Source of the DNA: Actinomycetota bacterium
Lineage (GTDB): Bacteria; Actinomycetota; Acidimicrobiia; Acidimicrobiales; Poriferisodaliceae
DNA: 13,122 nucleotides
Assembly (NCBI GenBank): GCA_002731665.1
Contig: PCCJ01000123.1
Location: 1-13,122 of the forward strand
Reading direction: 5' to 3'
Shown here: piece after piece, positions 1-6,415 of the stretch
Layout: the number at the start of each line of letters is the position of its first letter
How positions within the stretch are numbered: position 1 is the first letter of the stretch
Program-made: the position numbers and the translations under genes
The notes under the pieces: generated by a model
What the model was told of the DNA's origin: nothing
The model's database searches: none
What the model saw: the letters and a program-made list of their open reading frames with translations, nothing else

Positions 1-506
1 ATCATCACCGCATTAATTTTTACTGGAGCAAGCCCAGCCTCAATAGCAGCATCAATTCCATCGAGGACACGATCTAGCTCATCTCTCCTTGTTAACTCAA
101 GAAAACGGTCCCGTTGCAGAGAGTCCAAACTAATATTTATTCGGCTCAGCCCCGCGTCAGCAAGGGACTGCGCATGCAATCGTAAAGTTGCACCGTTTGT
201 TGTTAACGCGACGTTTACTCCAAGTAAAGCTAAACGTTCAACTAATTTCGGAAGATGCGCACGAACCAATGGTTCACCACCAGTAAGACGAATTCCATCG
301 AACCCGAAATGTTCTACACACACTCGGGCAAATCGCTCTATTTCTTCGAAGGTAAGAAGCTCATTTCGCGGTAACCACGTCATTCCTTCTGCAGGCATGC
401 AGTACTGGCACCGAAAATTACATCGGTCGGTAACAGAAATACGAAGATCACGCACGACACGGCCATACGGGTCAATCAAATCATGTTTTTCTGCTGCAAG
501 GTCCAT
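1..506 (-). CDS. moaA: GTP 3',8-cyclase MoaA, C-terminus beyond window
   Basis: Radical-SAM enzyme that converts GTP to 3',8-cyclo-7,8-dihydro-GTP, the first step of molybdenum-cofactor synthesis in the cytoplasm. Reading the minus strand from the ATG at 506 gives a start of MDLAAEKHDLIDPYGR and then the radical-SAM cluster motif with Cys29, Cys33 and Cys36 (C-NFR-C-QY-C), followed by LTGGEPL at about residues 74-80 (SAM-binding GGE) and the NISLD segment. About 168 residues are visible, roughly half of a normal MoaA (about 330); the C-terminal second [4Fe-4S] cysteines lie outside the window. The ATG is preceded by AAGG five bases upstream, which supports this start over in-frame TTG codons further upstream. 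It is the last visible gene of a minus-strand run behind moeA, 73 bases away. Family call is firm; the truncation is only the window edge. Confidence 0.96.
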   Translation of the reverse strand, partial: MDLAAEKHDLIDPYGRVVRDLRISVTDRCNFRCQYCMPAEGMTWLPRNELLTFEEIERFARVCVEHFGFDGIRLTGGEPLVRAHLPKLVERLALLGVNVALTTNGATLRLHAQSLADAGLSRINISLDSLQRDRFLELTRRDELDRVLDGIDAAIEAGLAPVKINAVM

Positions 507-579
507 CGTTACCTTAGGATACAGACCCAAACGCTCTGGCGCTAAGGATAAATGGAAACGAGGTTCGACCCTGACTAAA

Positions 580-1773
580 TCAGTCAAGGATGAGTACTTC
601 TAAGCTGTCCCCTTTCGAATAACCATTACCATCTGGGAGAATTGCTAAGGAGTTCGATCGAGCCATTGCTGCAAGCATGTGCGAACCTTGACCTCCGCCA
701 GACCTAACAAATACTTTACCATCTGCGTAATCGACGATAGCTTTTACGAAATGTGTTTTGCCATCAGGTCGTCGTCCTAGACTTTCTGCCGCGGTGGCCA
801 CAACTCGTTTTCGTAATGGATTAGCACGCCCCATCATTGCTCTCAAACCTGGTCTAGCGAAGAGCTCGAAAGAGACCATCGACGAAACTGGGTTTCCTGG
901 GAGCCCAAATATCGGGGTGCCGGCGATCAAACCAAAAGCAAGTGGCTTAGCTGGCTTTATGTCAATCTGCATCCACCTCATATCAGCAATTCGCTGCAGG
1001 ACAGACTTAACGTAGTCAAAATCCCCCATGCTCACGCCACCAGACGTGATCAATGCATCGCAAGTAGCAGCACCTTCAACTAACCCTTTTTCAATGGCAT
1101 CCTCATTGTCCGGAAGCAAACCAAGATCAACCGGTGACATGTCGTTTTCTTCAAGAAGCGCTAAAAGCGCGCAGCGGTTAGAGTCCCGAATCTGACCTGC
1201 TTTCAACGCAGAGCCATCTGCCACCAACTCGTCCCCAGTTGAGATAACTCCAACTCGTGGCCGGGGGAAAACTATTACCTCTAGCAAACCAAGACTCGAG
1301 AGAACCCCAAGGTGACCGGGAGTCAGAATCGTTCCTGCTTCAAAGACTAACTCCCCCTTTAGAACATCATCACCAATCGGACGGATATGGTTACCAACCG
1401 GAACTGAAATATTTACAGTTACTTCATCACCATCAGCTTCAGTCTGCTCAACCATAACTATTGCATTTGCTCCCTCAGGTACCGGGGCGCCCGTCATAAT
1501 CCTGCTAGCTTCCCCTTCCCCGACTAACATAGTTGGCGAATGACCCGCCGCTATAGTTTCAATTATCCGAAGAGTAGCCGGGGGCTCTCTTACGTCATTC
1601 GCACGAAGAGCAAATCCGTCCATGGCAGTATTGGCAAATGGTGGAATAGCCTCTAAAGCCACGACATCCTGAGCGAGAACCAGCCCTCGAGCTTTCGCCA
1701 CCGGAGTTAGGGCCGGCTTCAACTGTCGGCAATGCTGAAGAACATAGGATAGAGCGTCTTGGTAGGGAAACAT
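580..1773 (-). CDS. moeA: Molybdopterin molybdotransferase MoeA
   Basis: Inserts molybdate into adenylylated molybdopterin, the final general step of molybdenum-cofactor assembly. The 397-residue length is normal for MoeA (about 400). Visible signatures: MDGFA at 51-55, GAPVPEGANAIV near 95-106, STGDEL at 178-183 and QIRDSN at 194-199, SGGVSMGDFDYV at 244-255 (the MogA-like MPT-binding core), KPAKPLAFG at 273-281 and GLPGNPVSSMVSFELF at 290-305. A C-terminal beta domain (from about 320) ends the protein. It starts at ATG only 10 bases after the stop of the upstream pyrophosphorylase gene, so the two are almost surely co-transcribed, and moaA follows on the same strand. The ribosome binding site is weak (TTTTGAAAC before ATG), consistent with coupling to the gene before. 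In actinobacteria the equivalent gene next to galU is often called glp or moeA1. Confidence 0.96.
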   Translation of the reverse strand: MFPYQDALSYVLQHCRQLKPALTPVAKARGLVLAQDVVALEAIPPFANTAMDGFALRANDVREPPATLRIIETIAAGHSPTMLVGEGEASRIMTGAPVPEGANAIVMVEQTEADGDEVTVNISVPVGNHIRPIGDDVLKGELVFEAGTILTPGHLGVLSSLGLLEVIVFPRPRVGVISTGDELVADGSALKAGQIRDSNRCALLALLEENDMSPVDLGLLPDNEDAIEKGLVEGAATCDALITSGGVSMGDFDYVKSVLQRIADMRWMQIDIKPAKPLAFGLIAGTPIFGLPGNPVSSMVSFELFARPGLRAMMGRANPLRKRVVATAAESLGRRPDGKTHFVKAIVDYADGKVFVRSGGGQGSHMLAAMARSNSLAILPDGNGYSKGDSLEVLILD

Positions 1774-1783
1774 GTTTCAAAAT

Positions 1784-2938
1784 CTACTGCCCGACACCGA
1801 ATATTTCTCTGTGTTCCAATATTCGTAGGACTGATTCTCGCCTCTGCTCTACATCCGACAGCGATTTCATAGGTTCGAATCTTGAATTCGGACCCTCAGC
1901 TTCAACTAACAGCATCGTTGCCTCAACAAATTTTGAAAGCTCTCCGATCAGAAGTTCAAATTGGACCAGTGGAATCCCATTTACATTTTTTTGAACGTCA
2001 AAATAGTTCAGCGCCACAGGAGTTTTGAAAATTTCTGCGTTAATCACCAGCGTATTTGTATTAAGAAACGGGTTGGTTTCAATTTTATCTATATCTCTCA
2101 AACAGAAATCTTCAACAATTTCCAGCCGTCCCCCAACAATACGTGGCGCTCCTCCATACGAATCATCTTTGACGATCTCACAAGTCATCTGTTTCCCTAT
2201 CGATATGTGAGCTCCTAAAACAGCAGGATCGAAAGTCGCTGCTGCATTGTCGACATTATTGACAAGCACGTACTTACCACCGGTCTCATAAAACTGTTTA
2301 AAGTCCTCACTTCGACTCAGAACTTCTAAGAGGTCTCCATGACCCGGTGAGTAGAACGACACATCTCCATGATCTTCTCGAAATATCTGGCCATCAGTCA
2401 TTAATCTCAATGAAATTGACTGCGGGCAAGTTGCGATCTTCACATAATCATTCGAATGAGATGAAGCCCAACTACTCATACTTTCATCGGATAAAAAACT
2501 CGTCATGAACAACAATTTGCAGGTCATATCATGTTTGATCGCATACTTTTCAAGATCAAGTTGTTTTACTTTTGCAAAACTCAAACCTTCGAGAATAGGC
2601 GCCAGGGCTTTAATGCCACCACCGAATCGAGTAGCCATTCCACCAGCAAGGACGACCACCAGCACTTCTCCATTGAGGAATGCCTCCTCACCGATCTTAC
2701 TTAGCTGGGCATATTCATCTGAGCCTCGTGGCGGCATCTGTTCCAAGTCCTCATTTTTTGGAACCGTAGTAGGTCTTTTTAAGTAATTCTTCGACCGGTC
2801 AAATCCGTCTAGCTGAATTCGGTTCATCTGAAAATCAAAAATTGCAGCATCAAAATAGTATCTTTCAAGGATCAATGCTGTTGCGACATCAATCCCATAC
2901 TTAGCCGTCAGGTCTGCTATCGATAATGAATTAACCAT
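1784..2938 (-). CDS. UDPGP-family nucleotide-sugar pyrophosphorylase (probable UTP-glucose-1-phosphate uridylyltransferase)
   Basis: Likely makes UDP-glucose (or a related UDP-sugar such as UDP-GlcNAc) from UTP and the sugar 1-phosphate. Of 384 residues, 97-110 read LAGGMATRFGGGIK, the nucleotide-binding loop (usually GGxGTR with a following Lys). Other family blocks are SPGHGDLLEVL (197-207), VNNVDN (226-231, sugar/metal site), GGAPRIVGGRLEIVE (262-276), NTNTLVIN (293-300) and RFEPMKSLSD (353-362), the counterpart of the LPVK lysine segment. This block order fits the larger UDPGP family rather than the roughly 300-residue GalU type. An in-frame GTG directly precedes the ATG chosen here, so the start could be 2941. 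It heads the minus-strand run with moeA and moaA, and diverges from the FmdB gene. Family confident; the exact sugar substrate is not readable from sequence. Confidence 0.82.
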   Translation of the reverse strand: MVNSLSIADLTAKYGIDVATALILERYYFDAAIFDFQMNRIQLDGFDRSKNYLKRPTTVPKNEDLEQMPPRGSDEYAQLSKIGEEAFLNGEVLVVVLAGGMATRFGGGIKALAPILEGLSFAKVKQLDLEKYAIKHDMTCKLLFMTSFLSDESMSSWASSHSNDYVKIATCPQSISLRLMTDGQIFREDHGDVSFYSPGHGDLLEVLSRSEDFKQFYETGGKYVLVNNVDNAAATFDPAVLGAHISIGKQMTCEIVKDDSYGGAPRIVGGRLEIVEDFCLRDIDKIETNPFLNTNTLVINAEIFKTPVALNYFDVQKNVNGIPLVQFELLIGELSKFVEATMLLVEAEGPNSRFEPMKSLSDVEQRRESVLRILEHREIFGVGQ

Positions 2939-2952
2939 CACATAATCAAGCT

Positions 2953-2981
2953 ATTTGAATTAAATCGTTAAGATGTCTCAA
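2953..2981 (-). promoter_or_regulatory. Candidate sigma-70-type promoter for the pyrophosphorylase-moeA-moaA run
   Basis: On the minus strand TTGAGA (2981-2976; five of six matches to TTGACA) is separated by exactly 17 bases from TCAAAT (2958-2953; four of six matches to TATAAT). Transcription would start near 2946, leaving a leader of only about 5-8 bases before the GTG/ATG pair, so the message would be nearly leaderless. No convincing Shine-Dalgarno sequence precedes the gene, which agrees with that. Seen by eye only. Confidence 0.4.
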
Positions 2982-3025
2982 TCTACCAAGTGTTGTCCTA
3001 AGCAGAGCGAGATAAGATTCGTTTG

Positions 3026-3051
3026 CGGTCTTTTCCTAGCAGACCGAGGAG
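3026..3051 (+). promoter_or_regulatory. Leader hairpin abutting the FmdB ribosome binding site
   Basis: CGGTCT (3026-3031) and AGACCG (3041-3046) form a perfect 6-bp GC-rich stem with a 9-base loop. The Shine-Dalgarno-like GAGGAG (3046-3051) begins at the last stem base, 11 bases before the ATG at 3063. The purine tract also decides the start, because the in-frame ATG at 2973 lies upstream of it and lacks family homology. Confidence 0.4.
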
Positions 3052-3062
3052 CGCCAACGGCT

Positions 3063-3407
3063 ATGCCAACTTATGAATATCATTGCGAAACATGTGACAA
3101 ATACTTCGAGCTTCGGCAGTCCTTTACGGACGATCCCATTGTTGAATGCCTCGATACAAAATGTATGGGACTTGTAAAGAAAGTCTTCGGCAACGTCGGA
3201 ATTGCTTTTAAAGGAAGTGGATTTTACAAAACCGACAGTCGCTCAAAAGCTGGTGGATCTGATTCAGGCTCTTCAGGCTCGCAAAAAACTGCAGGGAAAA
3301 GCGAAGCTTCGAACGAATCGAAAAGTACGTCGGATTCGACTAAACCTTCCGCAAATGAATCTAAGTCCAGTAGCGGAGATTCAAAAAGCGATAGCTCCAA
3401 TAAATAG
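3063..3407 (+). CDS. FmdB-family zinc-ribbon protein with Ser/Lys-rich tail
   Basis: Small (114 residues) putative regulatory protein of the FmdB/CxxC_CxxC_SSSS family; its biochemical role is not established. The start MPTYEYHCETC is the family's near-invariant N-terminus, which is why the ATG at 3063 was chosen over 2973. Cys8 and Cys11 form the first knuckle; Cys29 and Cys34 form the second. Most members have CPxC there, so the CX4C spacing (CLDTKC) is a two-residue insertion. The conserved block VGIAFKGSGFYKTD (45-58) follows. From about residue 59 the protein is low complexity, made mainly of Ser, Lys, Asp, Asn and Gly, with no predicted fold; Ser-rich tails are common in actinobacterial members. 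It diverges from the pyrophosphorylase gene and converges on uppP, 38 bases away. In Mycobacterium a homologue lies close to galU and moeA, so the location is conserved. Confidence 0.9.
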   Translation: MPTYEYHCETCDKYFELRQSFTDDPIVECLDTKCMGLVKKVFGNVGIAFKGSGFYKTDSRSKAGGSDSGSSGSQKTAGKSEASNESKSTSDSTKPSANESKSSSGDSKSDSSNK

Positions 3408-3445
3408 TCTCCTCACAACTCTCAAAATGCTCTGGGACAGAAATT

Positions 3446-4282
3446 TTAGGCTTGAAAGCCAAATGCAAGACTCAAAAGAATGCTGAGCCCCAGAACTACT
3501 CTGTAAATAACAAACGGCATCAGCGAACCGAATCTGAGTAAACGAAAAACGACCCACACTGCGATCCAACCGGTAACTCCAGCAGAAACCATTCCAGCTA
3601 CCAGCGGTAATAAAAAGTCATCTGGAATACCAGTAAGAGCAATATCCGTGCCCCGGTAGAGCCCCGCACCGAATATGACCGGCAACGCCATTAAAAAAGC
3701 TAACCGCGCAGCCGCAGTCCGTTCAAATTTTAGGATTCGCGCCACTGTTAGAATTACCCCAGATCTACTCACTCCTGGCACCAGTGCTACAGCTTGAGCT
3801 AAGGCAAAAATTGCGATGTGGCTAGGAGAAGCATCCCCTCTTTGGCGTTCTTGTGTTCTCTTCCAGTCAGCTAAGCCCATAAAGAATCCAAATAAGATAA
3901 GTAAAATCGCTATTAAACTTAAACTTTCAGCTAGCACTAAAAGCACAGGCTCAATGGCAAGGGCGCACAAGGCGGCTGGGGCCGCCGATAGAAGTAAGCA
4001 CAAGCCAATTTTTCCATCTTGAGTCCACTTTGCTTTTCTAGCGGATGCTCTTAATAGAGCCATGCCATACCGCTTCACATCTGCCCACAAAAAAGTTATC
4101 GCCCCAGCGAGTGTTCCGACATGAAGCGCCACGTCAAAGGTATTTTCTAATCTGTTGTCACTATTGAAGTCATTCCAACCCAAAACTCTAGGAAGCAGTT
4201 CTAGGTGGCCACTCGACGAAATCGGAAAAAACTCAGAGAGCCCTTGGATGATCCCTAGGAATACTGCGTGAAAAATGGACAT
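3446..4282 (-). CDS. uppP: Undecaprenyl-diphosphatase UppP (BacA)
   Basis: Integral membrane enzyme that removes one phosphate from undecaprenyl diphosphate, regenerating the lipid carrier for peptidoglycan and other envelope polymers; the family was first found through bacitracin resistance. The 278 residues are normal (about 270). Catalytic motifs are QGLSEFFPISSSGH at 13-26 and LVPGVSRSG at 167-175, with His54 in the LHVGT segment. Several hydrophobic spans are visible (about 50-66, 93-112, 118-136, 155-170, 190-205, 225-245 and the C-terminus), as expected for the family. The ATG at 4282 is preceded by GGAAAG seven bases upstream, so it is preferred over an in-frame TTG at 4288 that would sit one base from that site. 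It is the last gene of the tldD-tldE-PHP run; the gap to the PHP stop is 32 bases. Confidence 0.95.
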   Translation of the reverse strand: MSIFHAVFLGIIQGLSEFFPISSSGHLELLPRVLGWNDFNSDNRLENTFDVALHVGTLAGAITFLWADVKRYGMALLRASARKAKWTQDGKIGLCLLLSAAPAALCALAIEPVLLVLAESLSLIAILLILFGFFMGLADWKRTQERQRGDASPSHIAIFALAQAVALVPGVSRSGVILTVARILKFERTAAARLAFLMALPVIFGAGLYRGTDIALTGIPDDFLLPLVAGMVSAGVTGWIAVWVVFRLLRFGSLMPFVIYRVVLGLSILLSLAFGFQA

Positions 4283-4289
4283 TGTCAAT

Positions 4290-4295
4290 CTTTCC
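4290..4295 (-). promoter_or_regulatory. Ribosome binding site fixing the uppP start
   Basis: GGAAAG on the minus strand sits seven bases before the ATG at 4282. The alternative TTG start at 4288 would leave a single base of spacing, which makes it unlikely. Confidence 0.55.
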
Positions 4296-4314
4296 GAGAC
4301 ATTAGCAGTCTGAG

Positions 4315-5028
4315 CTATTCAACCGTAGATGGAACAATACGGGGTCTCCACTGTCTTGGAGGATCATAATAGTGACCGACTGGAACCCCTTGGCGCATTC
4401 CATCTAGAAATTGGGTAACAGTTTCAAAATCTGGCATCTCCAAGTATGCAGATCCCAATGCCTCCGCTATGTGAGCGTCGCTACCAGCTCCGATAGCTAA
4501 GCCATGTTCTTTCGCATAATCTGAAGCCTTCTGATTGAGGCTTCTTAAACTCGTTTTACCATTCATCACTTCTATTCCATCTACTAAACCAGCCAATACC
4601 AGTTCATCAAGGACTTCCGGTCGCAAATTATTTCTCAACGGGTCAAATGGATGTGGAATATAAACTAGTCCGCCTTGTGAGCGAATTAACTCAGCCGCTT
4701 CTCGAGGTGGAATTCCCTGCGGAACCCGCTCATTAAGAAACAAGCCAATTATTTCACCAGCGTAAGTCTTAAGTTCCTCTCCAATGATGACGCGGCAGGG
4801 AAGATCTTCTTTCAGTTCAAAAGCGCCTTTTACGGCATGATGGTCCGTTACACAAAGAACATCTATTCCAGTCTCGACTACACACCGTAGAATCTCATCT
4901 GGTGTTGTAGTTGAATCTCCTGACCACATCGTGTGGGAATGAAAATCCACGCGAATCCAACCATCAGGACACTTCTCCGCTAGATGCGGATGTCGATCGA
5001 TCGCTTCTTGAGTCGGGGTAAAAGGCAC
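4315..5028 (-). CDS. PHP-domain metal-dependent phosphoesterase
   Basis: Cytoplasmic protein of the polymerase-and-histidinol-phosphatase superfamily, the group that hydrolyses phosphoester bonds with a metal cluster. The metal ligands can be placed in order: DFHSHT (His30, His32), SGDS (Asp38), TDHH (Asp62, His63, His64), GEE (83-85), PHPFD (His126) and GSDAH (Asp184, His186). The 237-residue protein is one PHP domain with a short N-terminal lead and a Pro/Arg-rich C-terminus. Relatives include the 3',5'-nucleoside bisphosphate phosphatase / RNase AM (YciV/TrpH) group, but the substrate cannot be named here. The start is a GTG at 5028 with no clear Shine-Dalgarno site; the frame stays open upstream for 19 more codons without another ATG, GTG or TTG. 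It lies 40 bases after tldE and 32 before uppP on the same strand, so it is probably co-transcribed. Confidence 0.85.
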   Translation of the reverse strand: MPFTPTQEAIDRHPHLAEKCPDGWIRVDFHSHTMWSGDSTTTPDEILRCVVETGIDVLCVTDHHAVKGAFELKEDLPCRVIIGEELKTYAGEIIGLFLNERVPQGIPPREAAELIRSQGGLVYIPHPFDPLRNNLRPEVLDELVLAGLVDGIEVMNGKTSLRSLNQKASDYAKEHGLAIGAGSDAHIAEALGSAYLEMPDFETVTQFLDGMRQGVPVGHYYDPPRQWRPRIVPSTVE

Positions 5029-5068
5029 GAGCCGCAGGGTAGCAAGACTATCGTCTTCTCGCTGCTCG

Positions 5069-6415
5069 TTATGAGCCCGATAAGGCTATTTCCGCGATAA
5101 CCAAGGAAGACATTCCTGTGCCTCCCGGCAGAAATTCAAAGTCGCCTCCAACTTCAACGATGTCTAGCAACATACGCTGCACCGTTGAAGCAATAGTGGC
5201 CTCACGGAAGGGCTCTCCTAAAGAACCCTCAACGATTCTGTGCCCATACGCTCCCACAGAAAAGTCTCCGCTTACTGGATTCACCCCACTATGCAGACCA
5301 TTAACGCCACGAACGAAAATACCATTTTGCACGTTACGAATTAATTCTTCTCTTGTCTTATCTCCGGGAAGAATTTGCATTGCATGCATGCCAACCCCCG
5401 GCCTTGACCTAACTCCGCGGACTGCTGAGCCTGTTGAAACAACACCAAGGCGCCGAGCGGTGTAGCTATTGTGCAAAAAAGTGTTCAAAGAGCCACTCAC
5501 TATTAGATCATTTCTTCTTGCAGCAAGACCCTCTCCATCATAGTTTTCAGCTCCTAGAGATCGTTCGTCAGTTGGGTCATCAAAAAGCGTCAAATCAGCT
5601 ACAGCTATTGTCTCTCCCATTCGTTCAGCAAAAGGCGAGCGGCCCTTCGCCACCCGATCGCCTGTCAAAGATCCGGCCACCACTCCTAGGAAAGCGGCGG
5701 CTACTGATGGTTCAAAAATAACGGTGACGCGTTGACTGGACGGCTTTGTTGCCCCAAGTAAACTGGTGGCCCCATCCACCGCTTCTGCTACGACTTTGTC
5801 AAGATCAAGATCTTCAAGTCGCCTGGCCATATCTCCGTAATACCCTATTTGTGTCTCACCCGATTCCTCAACTAATGGTTGAACTCCAACACTGCAACTA
5901 CCGCCCTCTTCATGGATAGCGATGCCCGCAGTTGATGCCAACGCAAATTCAGCCCAACCATTCGACCAACTTGAAGCACGTACACCCGTAACCCGTTTAT
6001 CTCTAGCTAAACAGCGACGTTCCAAATCAATTGCTATCGCAATTTTTTCGTCCTCGGATATATCTATAACTGATCTATCAAATAGATTTAACCCCGGAGA
6101 CTCTACGCCATCTGGTGTAGCAATAGCCTGGTGGGGATCCTTCTCAGCAAAAGTCAGATTTTGCCGAGCCTCGTTTACGACTTCTAACACAATCTCTGGA
6201 TCTAACGAACCAGCTGAGGCAAATCCTTCACAACCATCGATGATAATTCGGATACCTACTCCCTGGCTTGATCCAGATTTTAGGGACTCGACTTCTCCAC
6301 GATACGCGTTCACGGTCGTCGATCGGCCGCGCGAAAGTGCTACCTCTATTTCTTCCCCGCTTTTTGCTGCATCCACAATTTCTTTTGCTATGTCTGGTAG
6401 TTCGCGTCTAGTCAT
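5069..6415 (-). CDS. tldE: TldE (PmbA) subunit of the TldD/TldE metalloprotease
   Basis: Non-catalytic partner of TldD in a heterodimeric zinc metalloprotease that degrades unfolded peptides and, in enterobacteria, matures microcin B17 and degrades the CcdA antitoxin. The 448 residues match the usual length. The N-terminal alpha/beta part contains GVGIRIIIDGCEGFAS (52-67); the C-terminal half has the family blocks SLNTFLHNSYTARRLG (309-324) and VNPVSGDFSVGAYGHRI (378-394). No HExxxH is present, which separates TldE from TldD. Its ATG overlaps the TGA of tldD in the arrangement ATGA, so translation is likely coupled and the two subunits made in step. The PHP gene follows 40 bases later. The subunit assignment rests on the missing zinc motif plus the intact TldD next door. 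Confidence 0.94.
   Translation of the reverse strand: MTRRELPDIAKEIVDAAKSGEEIEVALSRGRSTTVNAYRGEVESLKSGSSQGVGIRIIIDGCEGFASAGSLDPEIVLEVVNEARQNLTFAEKDPHQAIATPDGVESPGLNLFDRSVIDISEDEKIAIAIDLERRCLARDKRVTGVRASSWSNGWAEFALASTAGIAIHEEGGSCSVGVQPLVEESGETQIGYYGDMARRLEDLDLDKVVAEAVDGATSLLGATKPSSQRVTVIFEPSVAAAFLGVVAGSLTGDRVAKGRSPFAERMGETIAVADLTLFDDPTDERSLGAENYDGEGLAARRNDLIVSGSLNTFLHNSYTARRLGVVSTGSAVRGVRSRPGVGMHAMQILPGDKTREELIRNVQNGIFVRGVNGLHSGVNPVSGDFSVGAYGHRIVEGSLGEPFREATIASTVQRMLLDIVEVGGDFEFLPGGTGMSSLVIAEIALSGS

Noticed and set aside
507..579. Molybdenum-cofactor riboswitch upstream of moaA
   Set aside because: Only 73 bases lie between moeA and moaA, too short for that riboswitch, and no multi-helix fold is apparent.
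2973..3062. Thirty-codon N-terminal extension of the FmdB gene from the ATG at 2973
   Set aside because: The family begins MPTYEY at 3063, a GAGGAG site precedes that ATG, and the extension has no recognisable similarity.
4283..4288. TTG at 4288 as the uppP start
   Set aside because: The only good ribosome binding site is one base away from it but seven bases from the ATG at 4282.
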